This document shows positions 5,527 through 13,932 of a DNA stretch of 56,292 nt, in pieces (position 1 is the first letter of the stretch; the number at the start of each line of letters is the position of its first letter). The translations under genes were made by a program, and so were the position numbers. The notes beneath the pieces are model-generated. The model had not been told where the DNA came from and ran no database searches. It worked only from the letters and a program-made list of their open reading frames with translations. Source of the stretch: Elusimicrobiota bacterium (GTDB lineage Bacteria > Elusimicrobiota > Elusimicrobia > Elusimicrobiales > UBA9959); the NCBI GenBank assembly GCA_009773155.1, contig WOVA01000006.1:1-56292 (forward strand), written 5' to 3'.

Positions 5527-8500
5527 TTATTTGCCGTCCGCCAGGCTACCGCAGATGCCGCCGCTGTAGGCGGTGCGCCGCCACTCGCCGTAAGGAACTA
5601 TCTGCCCCACGGCCGAAGTCATGGTTATGCCGGCGGAAACACCGGATCGCTGAACTCCCAGGTTGAAGCCGGTGGATTCGGTGTACATAGCAGGCTTGTC
5701 CACCTTGAGCGAGGTAGATGTCACGCGCCACTTGTCGGCGGAGTTCCTCTCGCATAGCAACTCGAAGTCCACGTTGTAGTTGCTCTGGGCGCTACCGCGG
5801 TAGCCCTTGTGGCTGGCGCCGTCGTTGGTCCTGGCGGCCACCATCCGCACTATATCCCCGCCGGAAGCGGTGTTGCCGGCCGAATTATAGCCCAGCTTGT
5901 AGGTGGCCGTGAAGAACTTCTTTTTGCAGTCCGCCTTGGCGCTGGACAGGGTATGGAAGTTTACAAGGGAGAGGGCGCCTTCGAAGAAACCGCCTATCTC
6001 GTTCTCGCAGATCTCATTCCTTCTGGCGGTTGACAGATTCTGGCCGCGGTACTTGCTGTATATCCTATCGTTCGCCCGGCCTATCACGCCCGAGCCGGAG
6101 TATATGCCGGCGAACGTGGAAGGACTGATGGGCGTCCAAGTCTGGATGAGATAGAAAGAACTGACGGTGCCGCAACCTTCCCTGTTCTCCCAGCAGTTGG
6201 CGGACTCCGGCGGCTTGACTACCGGCGGCTTGGGCGGTTTCGGCGGCTTAGGCGGCTTGGGCGTCTCGGGCGGCTTGGGCGCCTGCTCCGGCGGCTTGGG
6301 CGCCTGCTCCGGCGGCTTGGGCGCCTGCTCCGGCGGCTTGGGCGCCTGCTCCGGCGGCTTGGGTGCCTGCTCCGGCGGCTTGGCGGGCGCGGGTACGTGG
6401 GGCTTGAGCTGATCTTCCCACCCCTTTATCTTACTGGTGACATCGACCGCGATTCCGTCCAGCACCGGGGCGCCCTTCATGTTGTCTATGTCCCACGGCA
6501 GCTCCAGATGCGCGCGCATACCGACGGAGATTATCTCCTGGGGCAGTTCGCGCTCGGCATTGGCCGCGGGATCGTAACCGGGGACATTGATCTTATGCCT
6601 GGGGCTGATCTCGCGCCAAAGCGCGCTCTCCACTTCCTTGGTGCGCTTATCGTCAATTTCTCTGGAGTTCCAGAACTTCCCGGTATCCATACCGCGGAAG
6701 GATACCATGTCTTCAGTATAAGCCTGGGCCGCCTGGCCCTCCCGGGCTCCGGGCGACATCCGGAAGTCTTTCGGGAAGTCAACTAAGTTGGTCAGGGTCA
6801 TTCCGGGGGCCGGTGCAGGGGCCGGGGGCGGGTCCGCGCGGGGAGTGAAGTTTGTCTCCTTGCCCGTCAGTTCCTTGAATATCCCAACAATCTTACGCTC
6901 ATCACCGGGAGTCAGGCTACTGCTGAGCCAGCCGACCTTATCGATAAACTCCTTGAGCTCCCCTCCCTTGCCGTCCTCGCCCACCAGCTTCGCGCCCCTG
7001 TTATAGGCTTCCACGGAGACGCCATTGATGGCGACGGACTTTTGTTCCACCTTGCCGATCTGGGCGGTGTAGAGCTTGGCCGCCGCATCGTGATATTTGA
7101 CGCGCATGTCGGCGGAAGAAACCGCGGATCTGGCCTGAGCGACCTCAATCCTCAACGACTTGATGATCTCGGTCAACTTCAGGTCCTCTATTATGCCGGC
7201 CTGGCCGTCGGCAGTCTGGCCGGGCTTATTGGCCCCGGCGAGGCCATCGAGCGTCTTGGTGAATCCATCCAACTGTTCGTTTGCCTTAGCGACCTGTGTC
7301 TTGGCTGTCGCGATGTTTTTCTGGTAGGCGCCCAACGGCTCCCGCAAGGCGGCGGCTTTGTTGATGCAGGGCTGAGCGTGCCTGATGTAGTAGCTCTTGG
7401 AGGCGGCCATCATACCGGCCGCCACCTTGACGGTGTTCTTGAGCAGGTCCTTCGCACTCTCCGCGGCCTGGCCGTTTATAACTCCATCGGCCATATCCTT
7501 GAGAGCGGGGTCGAGTTCGTTCTTCAGGAATTGCACGGTGTCCGGCTGCAGGTTGGTGGACGGGATGGGAGAATTGACGCCCGGCGTAGCGCCGCTCGGG
7601 GTGGAGCCGGTGCCGCCGGTGCCGCTGCCGAAGAATCCCGTCGGCAGTGCACCGCAGGGGCATGCCCTGTTGGCATTCCAGGATTTATGGACCTCCGGAT
7701 CGCTGGAGGGGGGGTAATCGGTCGTCCTGTTATCTTCACGGCAGTGTTTCTTATCCGGGTCCACCATCCGCCAGCATATATACGCAATCGGGGCGCTGCC
7801 TCTCTGGCCCGTCAGATCGTTGGTAAGGGACTCCGCGAATTTGGTCAGGCTGGTGCCCACGCCGGAAAGGACGGCCTCTATGAGTTTCTTGGGGATCTCG
7901 TACTTCTTGTACATCTCCCACTCGAGCGCCTTCTCCGCGCGCTTGCGGTTGAGCATCTCCGCCAGGGATTCCTTGGGAGAATGCGATTTCTGGTCGCGGG
8001 CGCTGCTATTGGAGGGGGACTTGGTCTTGTCGCCGTCCTTGCCGCCGCCCATGCCGCCGTCGCCGGCGCCCGCGTTGACGGAAGCGGCCGCGGCCTGGTC
8101 GAGGCCCTTGACGGCGCTGCCGGTGGTGAAGTTGTCGGCCGCGGCGCCGGCCTGCGCGCGCAGCTTCTCAAAAGCCCCGCGCGAAGCGCTGTTGGGGGTC
8201 ATAGCCACGCCTTTGTAGCCGGCCGCGGCTATGGGGCCGACCATGGAGCGGGAAGCGGCCTTTGAGGAGGCTTTCTTCGCGTCTTCACTTATCTTACCTC
8301 CGCCCGGGCCGCCGGAAGTCCTGCTGCCCTCGCCGCCGCCGAAGAAGGAGCTCATGCCACGCAGGCCGGACTGCATCTTGGGAATGACGGTAGGCGCGCC
8401 GCCCGATTTTACGGCCGCGGAGAAGGCCTCGCGCCCGGCGTCGCGCACGGTATCGCGCAGACTGCTGCCGGGCGGCGCGGAAGGCATCGGCGGGGGCGCC

Positions 8501-8910
8501 GGCTTGGCCGCTCCCAGTATCAGCGAGAGCGGGTCGCGGGCGCTGAGCGGCACTATCACCTCGCCGCTGCCGTCGGGCGAACCCTGGCTGAGCCCGTGGA
8601 TCCCTGGCTCGTAGATGGAGGAACCGTCGCCAATCCCGCGGGAGCCGAAGCCCGCGGTGAGCGTATTGTCCATCGGGGGGCGCGACATCATGTATTCGGC
8701 GACTGGCGCCATGATCAGCGCGCTCAGGCCCAGGACGACCAGGCCGAGGTCGCGGCGGGAAAGGCCCTTTATCCTCTCCATGATGCCGCCGGCGGCCTTC
8801 GAGAAAGCGGGGGCTTTGCCGAAGGTGCTGGATTTGCGGAACGAGGGACCCTGACGGCCCAGCACGGGGGGTACCGTGTTGCGTTCCTCTTTATCATTAT
8901 TAAAGCTCAT
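5527..8910 (-). CDS. P1: very large membrane-anchored Gly/Ser/Pro-rich protein, unknown family
   Basis: A 1127-residue protein, the last of six related genes. It has a basic N-terminal stub, one membrane segment (about 54-71, LGLVVLGLSALIMAPVAE) and a long presumably periplasmic part: a low-complexity Gly/Ser/Ala region with VIPKMQ (175-180), a helical section rich in Ala, Lys and Gln (roughly 500-640), a Pro-rich hinge of five KPPEQAP repeats followed by PKPP repeats (about 843-897), and a C-terminal Cys-containing domain (CWENREGC ... GGICGSLADGK). The IPKM motif and layout recur in P4 and P5. The start at 8910 follows GGAGG by a few bases; the frame is open to 8952. I recognise no known domain. 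A strong terminator follows. Confidence 0.8.
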   Translation of the reverse strand: MSFNNDKEERNTVPPVLGRQGPSFRKSSTFGKAPAFSKAAGGIMERIKGLSRRDLGLVVLGLSALIMAPVAEYMMSRPPMDNTLTAGFGSRGIGDGSSIYEPGIHGLSQGSPDGSGEVIVPLSARDPLSLILGAAKPAPPPMPSAPPGSSLRDTVRDAGREAFSAAVKSGGAPTVIPKMQSGLRGMSSFFGGGEGSRTSGGPGGGKISEDAKKASSKAASRSMVGPIAAAGYKGVAMTPNSASRGAFEKLRAQAGAAADNFTTGSAVKGLDQAAAASVNAGAGDGGMGGGKDGDKTKSPSNSSARDQKSHSPKESLAEMLNRKRAEKALEWEMYKKYEIPKKLIEAVLSGVGTSLTKFAESLTNDLTGQRGSAPIAYICWRMVDPDKKHCREDNRTTDYPPSSDPEVHKSWNANRACPCGALPTGFFGSGTGGTGSTPSGATPGVNSPIPSTNLQPDTVQFLKNELDPALKDMADGVINGQAAESAKDLLKNTVKVAAGMMAASKSYYIRHAQPCINKAAALREPLGAYQKNIATAKTQVAKANEQLDGFTKTLDGLAGANKPGQTADGQAGIIEDLKLTEIIKSLRIEVAQARSAVSSADMRVKYHDAAAKLYTAQIGKVEQKSVAINGVSVEAYNRGAKLVGEDGKGGELKEFIDKVGWLSSSLTPGDERKIVGIFKELTGKETNFTPRADPPPAPAPAPGMTLTNLVDFPKDFRMSPGAREGQAAQAYTEDMVSFRGMDTGKFWNSREIDDKRTKEVESALWREISPRHKINVPGYDPAANAERELPQEIISVGMRAHLELPWDIDNMKGAPVLDGIAVDVTSKIKGWEDQLKPHVPAPAKPPEQAPKPPEQAPKPPEQAPKPPEQAPKPPEQAPKPPETPKPPKPPKPPKPPVVKPPESANCWENREGCGTVSSFYLIQTWTPISPSTFAGIYSGSGVIGRANDRIYSKYRGQNLSTARRNEICENEIGGFFEGALSLVNFHTLSSAKADCKKKFFTATYKLGYNSAGNTASGGDIVRMVAARTNDGASHKGYRGSAQSNYNVDFELLCERNSADKWRVTSTSLKVDKPAMYTESTGFNLGVQRSGVSAGITMTSAVGQIVPYGEWRRTAYSGGICGSLADGK
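6272..6383. repeat. 21-bp tandem repeat encoding KPPEQAP units
   Basis: About five near-identical copies of a 21-bp unit (CCTGCTCCGGCGGCTTGGGCG on the plus strand, its exact phase arbitrary) lie head to tail in P1, each encoding seven residues. Shorter PKPP-coding repeats continue to about 6222. Copy number is likely variable between strains through slippage, always in frame. Confidence 0.85.
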
Positions 8911-9000
8911 ATATCCTCCGAAAGGGCGCCTTTTGCCGAATATGAAAAACACTTCGCAGGGTATGCATGACCTTCTGGATCAGCCGCCACTGCTCGCCAT

Positions 9001-9029
9001 ACTCTACCTAATAAAGGCCGTTTCTCCAA
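9001..9029 (-). promoter_or_regulatory. Possible internal promoter for P1
   Basis: On the minus strand TTGGAG is followed after 17 bases by TAGAGT, about 90 bases before the P1 start. Each box matches the consensus at four of six positions, so it is a weak candidate. Confidence 0.3.
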
Positions 9030-9101
9030 GTGTCATTCGTCCTATACGCGCCTGGGCCCTATGGCCCTGGCAGAATCAAAAACCCGGCCGCCTGCGGTAC
9101 T

Positions 9102-9126
9102 GGGACACCATGCCGCATGGTGTCCC
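9102..9126. repeat. Family A palindrome, copy 3 (between P2 and P1)
   Basis: GGGACACCATG and CATGGTGTCCC around CCG. The outermost G/C pair of the 27-bp form is lost, leaving 25 bp. It is intergenic. Confidence 0.93.
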
Positions 9127-9268
9127 TCCCTGAGGCCGCGTAGGGAGCGCATCCCGCCGCCAGTGGCGGACGGGTCCGCAGCGCTCTCGCCGCCAGCCTC
9201 CAGCAAGGGCCGGGCCGAGACCAACTTCACATTACCGAGACTCACAAAAAATCCCACAGCGGGCCGCA

Positions 9269-10849
9269 CTACTTCTCTCCGCCATCCGAACCGGCGCCCG
9301 CGACCGTCTTCAGGGCGCTGGCTATGGCCTGCTGGGCCAGGGTGGCGCCGAGATAGAAAACGGCAAGCATACCGGCGAGTATACCCAGGAGCATACCGAA
9401 AATACCCGGCACGAGCTGGGAGATAAGCAAGGAAGCGCCGGCCACTATCAGGGCTATGCCTATCGGGCCCAGCAGGAACGCTCCCACGATTATAAGGAGT
9501 ATGGCGAGGATGATGCCTATCCAGCACTTCAACTTGCTGCATTTCTTGATCTTCGCCTTGTTGTGGTTGTTGCAGTTCACGGGCGTGTCCACGGTCTGGC
9601 AGGCGGCGGAAATAAGCGAGTTGCGGGCGTTGTTGTCCATGCACAGCGCTTTTATCTGCTCGATCTTGCCGTTCCACCTGTTCACGGCGCCGTGGTTGCA
9701 GCATTTGGGAGGCTTGCCCATGCTCTTGGCTATCTTGTCCATCTTGTCCGAGTTCTCCGATATGTGCGTGGTCTGCTCGCTCGCCACCCTGGAACACTCC
9801 TTGGCCAGGTCTGTGAGTTCGGCGGCCCCCTGCATAATATCGGAGGTCCAGGAATTATCCGGGACCGGCGGCGGCGTGGCGTCCGTCTGTATCTCCTGCA
9901 GCCCCACCGCGTTGCCGTCATAGGTGGCGCCCACGTGGGAGGCCTGGTACTCGGAAGAGGCCGTCGGGTTTTTGTAGGCCGCGCCGGTCATGGTGAAGGT
10001 TTCCGCCAGGCGGAACATGGCGCCCTGTTTATTGATCCGGGAACCGGGATCTCCTCCGCCCTGCCTGTACCCGGCGTTGCGCCAGGAAAAACCTGAGACC
10101 CGGCCCATACGCTTGCCGGTAACGGGCTTGGGATTGCCGGCTACCGGCACCCTGCTGGCGGCCTGGTTCATGGCGCCGCCGTACATGCCGTCCGCGGCGC
10201 CCCCTATCCCGGGGCCTTTACCCAGGATGGTGCGGTTCATGAACGGCGAGCCGGAGCCGAGGGCGCCGCCAAAGGAGCCCGCCCCGCCGCCGCTCATGTA
10301 GCCGAAACCCGAACCGTCGCCCGGGCCTCCGGCGCCGGCCAGGTAATCCTCGAAATCGACCGCGTCCGCGCCCGCGCCGCGCGCCTTCTCCTCGTCGCTG
10401 ACCGCGCCGGCCACCTCGCCCGGCTTCCTCTTGCCGGCCTTGCCCGGCTCGCCCGCGCGGTAATAGTCCTCTCCGCCGCGCAGCATGGCCAGCGAAGAAC
10501 CCGCGCCGGCGCCGGTCATAGTGCCGGACATGCCGCGCAGGAAACTGTTCCAGACCGAGTCCTGGTCGCTATCGTGCATCGCGCGATTTATAGCAGCCCT
10601 AAGGATATCGTTAGAATAAGAAGAATCAAGGGCGGTGATGACGCTGTGCAGGCCCGTCGCCCGTAGGATATAACTGACGGGCGCGAACTGGACTAGGCGG
10701 TAGAGCATATCCTGCGAAACGACGAAAGGAGCCGAGGCGCCCAGCACCATGACCAGGAGTACCACGTACCTGGCCCTGCCCCTGAAGAGCAGGAGCAGGG
10801 CGGCCAGCAGAGATTTCCGTTTGTGCTTCTCCATGAATTTGCTGCCCAT
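9269..10849 (-). CDS. P2: membrane protein with Gly-rich middle and Cys-rich, multi-pass C terminus, unknown family
   Basis: A 526-residue protein with a basic N terminus, a first membrane segment at about 28-45 (YVVLLVMVLGASAPFVV), a long Gly/Ser/Ala-rich extracytoplasmic region (about 105-270), a Cys-rich stretch near 360-445 (CSRV, KCCNH, ALC, AACQ, VNCNN, KKCSKLKCW) and two or three hydrophobic segments near the C terminus (from IGIILAILLIIVGAFLLG on). The N-terminal layout matches P1 and P3-P6, whereas the Cys cluster is unique to P2. AGGGG precedes the ATG at 10849. A family A palindrome lies on either side of the gene. No known family recognised; the C-terminal helices loosely resemble TrbC/VirB2-type hydrophobic hairpins, but I see no diagnostic motif. 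Confidence 0.78.
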   Translation of the reverse strand: MGSKFMEKHKRKSLLAALLLLFRGRARYVVLLVMVLGASAPFVVSQDMLYRLVQFAPVSYILRATGLHSVITALDSSYSNDILRAAINRAMHDSDQDSVWNSFLRGMSGTMTGAGAGSSLAMLRGGEDYYRAGEPGKAGKRKPGEVAGAVSDEEKARGAGADAVDFEDYLAGAGGPGDGSGFGYMSGGGAGSFGGALGSGSPFMNRTILGKGPGIGGAADGMYGGAMNQAASRVPVAGNPKPVTGKRMGRVSGFSWRNAGYRQGGGDPGSRINKQGAMFRLAETFTMTGAAYKNPTASSEYQASHVGATYDGNAVGLQEIQTDATPPPVPDNSWTSDIMQGAAELTDLAKECSRVASEQTTHISENSDKMDKIAKSMGKPPKCCNHGAVNRWNGKIEQIKALCMDNNARNSLISAACQTVDTPVNCNNHNKAKIKKCSKLKCWIGIILAILLIIVGAFLLGPIGIALIVAGASLLISQLVPGIFGMLLGILAGMLAVFYLGATLAQQAIASALKTVAGAGSDGGEK

Positions 10850-10868
10850 AAAAATATCCCCTTAAACA

Positions 10869-10895
10869 GGGGACACCATGCGGCATGGTGTCCCC
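10869..10895. repeat. Family A palindrome, copy 4 (between P3 and P2)
   Basis: Perfect 27-bp copy with loop CGG, filling nearly all of the 59-base gap between the P3 stop and the P2 start and ending about 20 bases before the P2 start codon. A transcript across it could form a 12-bp hairpin beside the P2 ribosome site. Confidence 0.95.
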
Positions 10896-10908
10896 CACTC
10901 TCCGTCCG

Positions 10909-12354
10909 TCAGAACCCGTTCATCATCGAACCCAGGAGGCTGACGATGCCAGCTATGGCAGACACCCACAACTGCGCAGTGTTGTTAGAGGCCTTGCCGG
11001 CAAACGCTAATACCGCAGCCGCTATCGCGCAACCGCCCCCTATCACATATATCGTCCCCATAAGCGTCTGGCCGTGTGTGCTCATTATCTGGATGCCGTT
11101 CAACACCGCCATAACGCCAAGTAGCAGGGCGACACCAGCCAGAATATACCCGATAACTTTCAGGTAGAAAGTGGCGGGCGTGTTACCTATGGAAATAAGA
11201 TAACTGGCTATCGCCGACAGGACAATCGACAGCATTATATACATCATCGCCTGGGAAGCCAGGTCGGCCCAGGGGCTTATGTCGTCGGCACCGGGATCCG
11301 TGTAATTATATTCGCCGGGGGTGTCGTAATCGCCGCTGCCGCTGCCGGAGTTTGTGTTGTCCATCGAAGGAGACGTCACTATGCCCGCGCCGCCATCGCC
11401 GACTCCGAGGCCGGAGCCGCCGGACACGTCGCCTTCGCCGGTAGCGCCTTCCCAGGCCTTGTCCTGCGTCGAACGCATACTGTCGATGTTGGTGGCGCCG
11501 TAGCTCTTCTGCACGTCGCGCACGGCATTGGCTTGGTCGAACGATCCCTTGGCCTTCTTAGCCGCGGAAGAGGATTTGTCTCCGCGCTTGACCGAGACAC
11601 GGGAAGCCATCGCGGTGATTTTGCCTTTCTTGGGGCTCTGCATCGGCGCGAATTTACCCGCGCCCATATCGGTAAAGCCGACCTTGGGTCCGAAAGCGCC
11701 CTGCCCGGTCTTCATCCCGCCCATCATCATCTTGCCCGAACCGCCGCCGGGGAGCGAGGTGGAAAGCCCCGTGGCGCTGGCGCCCTGCAGCCTGCCCAGC
11801 ACGGCCTGTGGGTCGCTCATGTTGCTATTGTCGGAGGCCTGCTCCGCGTCGGGTGCCGCTTCCTCTTCCGCGGCCGCTTCCGCGGCCCCGGCGGCCTTGG
11901 CTTTGGCGGCCTCGCCGTCGAAGTCTATCGCCCCCTTGTTCCTGTCGGCGAACATATCCAGCGAGGAGCCCGGCGCGGCCTGGCGCCGGAGTATCGCCGG
12001 CACGTATTCGGCCGACTGGGACTTGTCGGAACTGAAGGAGGAGCTCTGCGAGCCTACCCCGCCCTGGTTGCTCACGTAGAGCCCGGCGCCCAGGCCGACG
12101 GCCACTATGGCCGCCACGCCGAGCACCTTGGTGGTGAGCAGCCCGCCGGCCGCGCCGAACTTGGCGGCGCCGCCGAACTTAGCGGCGCCCAGCGCGCGCC
12201 CGGCATTAGCCCCTACGCCCGCCGCCGGCCCGGCGCCGGCGGAACCCATGGAACCGCGCGAGCCTATGCCCAGGCGGCCCTGGAGCCAGGGGAGGAAAGC
12301 CTTCCTCTCCTTCTTCTCCTTGAAGCCGAGCTCCGGCAGATCCTTGTCTTCCAT
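10909..12354 (-). CDS. P3: membrane-anchored Gly/Ala-rich protein with four C-terminal membrane segments, unknown family
   Basis: A 481-residue protein: charged N-terminal stub, Ala/Gly stretch, first membrane segment about 72-93, extracytoplasmic low-complexity region with SSLDMF (to residue 135) and a Gly/Met-rich part, then about four membrane segments from residue 375 to the end. The C-terminal block LNGxxxMxxxGQTxMG (from residue 418) recurs in P4 (from residue 402), and LDMF recurs in P4 at 117-120. These shared motifs make P3 and P4 diverged paralogues. GGGGAGGA precedes the ATG. No known domain recognised. Confidence 0.8.
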   Translation of the reverse strand: MEDKDLPELGFKEKKERKAFLPWLQGRLGIGSRGSMGSAGAGPAAGVGANAGRALGAAKFGGAAKFGAAGGLLTTKVLGVAAIVAVGLGAGLYVSNQGGVGSQSSSFSSDKSQSAEYVPAILRRQAAPGSSLDMFADRNKGAIDFDGEAAKAKAAGAAEAAAEEEAAPDAEQASDNSNMSDPQAVLGRLQGASATGLSTSLPGGGSGKMMMGGMKTGQGAFGPKVGFTDMGAGKFAPMQSPKKGKITAMASRVSVKRGDKSSSAAKKAKGSFDQANAVRDVQKSYGATNIDSMRSTQDKAWEGATGEGDVSGGSGLGVGDGGAGIVTSPSMDNTNSGSGSGDYDTPGEYNYTDPGADDISPWADLASQAMMYIMLSIVLSAIASYLISIGNTPATFYLKVIGYILAGVALLLGVMAVLNGIQIMSTHGQTLMGTIYVIGGGCAIAAAVLAFAGKASNNTAQLWVSAIAGIVSLLGSMMNGF

Positions 12355-12383
12355 AAATTCCTCCCCTTACTTATAACTCCGAA

Positions 12384-13892
12384 TCAAATCCCTTTCATTA
12401 TGGAACCTATATCGAAAGCGCTGCTGAGCCCGCCGGCGTCCTTGAAGAAGCCGCTGGTGGATTCACCCATGATGGGCTTCTGGTTGTACACCTGCTTACC
12501 GTCCTCCATCACATTCTTACCGTCGACAACCTTGGGACTGTCGAGATCATCGACCGAAGCCTCTCCCATCGAGCCCATGGCGTCCAGTATCACCTGTATG
12601 GCTTTCATGGCCATCATCACGCCGAGCATGGCATACATGCCGCCCATCCATGTCTGACCGAACTCGTTCATCAGCGTGAGGCCATTGAGGATAAGTTTTA
12701 CGGCGAACACAAGGGCAACGACTGCCGCGGCTATCGCCAGCGCCGCCACTATCAGCTTGGGCCAGGCGGTCAGTTTTTTGGCGATCCCCGCCAGGACCAT
12801 GCCTATCACCAGCGCGATGCCGCCGGCGAGGATATTATCCATCGCCTCGTCGAGCGTCTCCTGCCAGGGATCCACCACCTCAGGGTCCGGCACCTTGGGA
12901 GGTTCGCTCTCGTTCATGTTAAGGTTGGGGTCGTTGGCCTTGAGCGAATCGCCCTTCGAAACACCGGCCCCTCCCAACCCGGCCCCGGTCTCGGCGGCGC
13001 CCACGTCGCCGCTGCCGGTGGTCTCGCCCGCGAAAGCCTCGGTGGCCCCGGTATGGGCCCCGGCGTCGGAGGCGGAGTAAGCGGCCTTGGCGCCCATCTT
13101 GCCGGCGTACTTGGCCTGGCCGAAAGCGCCTTTTTTGTTGAAGTTGGGAACGGTATACTTGGGCGAGTTCGACAGTCTGGCGGCCGCGCCCTTGCGCATA
13201 TCCGAAGCCTGCCCCGCGGGGGCGCGGTAGACGGGCGAGAACTGCTGACCTATGCCGCCCGAAAGCCCGCCGGAGGTCTGCATCTTGGGCATGGACGTGC
13301 CGCTGCCGGCACCGCCCTTGGAGCCGAAGCCCAGGGAAGCCGCTAGTTTGCCTTTACCGGAACCGGAGCCGGAGCCTGCCCCTGACTGCCCCGCGCCGGA
13401 TCCCGCTTCGGGAGCGGAAACATCGGCCGAGGCGCTGGCGCCCGCGCCCGCTTCGGAGCCCTCTCCGCCTTCGGCCGCCGCATCCCCGCCGCCTTCACCG
13501 AAACCTATGCCGTCCTTCCTGGCCTGCTCCTTGAACATATCCAGGGTCGAAGGCTCCACGGAAGCGGCGCTGTTGACGCGCTGGCGCTCCATGTTGGCGC
13601 TGGCCGCCTGCTCTTCCTGGTAAGCGTTCTGGAAGAGGGAAGGGGAATAGACGGGCCTGGAAGTCGGGCCCATGAAGTTGTAGACCACGCCCACGCCGGC
13701 AGCTATCGTGGCGCCGCCGAGGACCACCCCGAGGAGGCCCGCCTTGCTGGCGAAAAGCCCTCCGGCGCCGCCCGCTCCTGCGGCGCCGCCCAGGCCGGAG
13801 GCCGCGCCCGAAGCGCCGCCCCCCCCGCCGAAAAGGCGCGCTACCGCGGCCAGAAGGCCTTCTTTCTTCCTCTCTTCGTTATTGGCGTTCAT
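12384..13892 (-). CDS. P4: membrane-anchored Gly/Ser-rich protein, paralogue of P3 and P5
   Basis: A 502-residue protein: basic stub, Gly/Ala stretch, membrane segment about 48-70, extracytoplasmic Gly/Ser/Ala-rich region with LDMF (117-120) and MPKM (201-204), the block NDPNLN...PPKVPDPEVVDPW, then three hydrophobic segments with the LNG...GQT...MG motif (from 402) and a polar tail of about 60 residues. The NDPxLN/PExVVD block also occurs in P5, while the membrane motif links it to P3, so P4 bridges the set. GGAGG precedes the ATG; gaps of 29 and 40 bases to its neighbours suggest one transcript. No known family recognised. Confidence 0.8.
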   Translation of the reverse strand: MNANNEERKKEGLLAAVARLFGGGGGASGAASGLGGAAGAGGAGGLFASKAGLLGVVLGGATIAAGVGVVYNFMGPTSRPVYSPSLFQNAYQEEQAASANMERQRVNSAASVEPSTLDMFKEQARKDGIGFGEGGGDAAAEGGEGSEAGAGASASADVSAPEAGSGAGQSGAGSGSGSGKGKLAASLGFGSKGGAGSGTSMPKMQTSGGLSGGIGQQFSPVYRAPAGQASDMRKGAAARLSNSPKYTVPNFNKKGAFGQAKYAGKMGAKAAYSASDAGAHTGATEAFAGETTGSGDVGAAETGAGLGGAGVSKGDSLKANDPNLNMNESEPPKVPDPEVVDPWQETLDEAMDNILAGGIALVIGMVLAGIAKKLTAWPKLIVAALAIAAAVVALVFAVKLILNGLTLMNEFGQTWMGGMYAMLGVMMAMKAIQVILDAMGSMGEASVDDLDSPKVVDGKNVMEDGKQVYNQKPIMGESTSGFFKDAGGLSSAFDIGSIMKGI

Positions 13893-13932
13893 AAATCCTC
13901 CGCTTCCCTGTTTTTAAACAAAACGATTCGCC

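Larger units (their letters stand above)
8911..9268. other. 358-base non-coding gap between P2 and P1
   Basis: This is the only stretch above 300 bases without a gene. It holds one family A palindrome (9102-9126), a possible minus-strand promoter (9001-9029) and the P1 ribosome site at its left end. Just after the P2 stop, a weak CCC/GGG stem precedes six T on the minus strand and could be a poor terminator. Some frames are open across it, but none has recognisable sequence or a ribosome site. Confidence 0.6.

Noticed and set aside
6222-6383. CRISPR-like array
   Set aside because: The repeats are contiguous 21-bp coding units without spacers and keep the P1 reading frame.
10909-13892. P3/P4 as TrbL/VirB6 or VirB2-type conjugation proteins
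   Set aside because: Hydrophobic C-terminal domains are superficially similar, but no diagnostic motif, ATPase, relaxase or other conjugation gene is present in the window.
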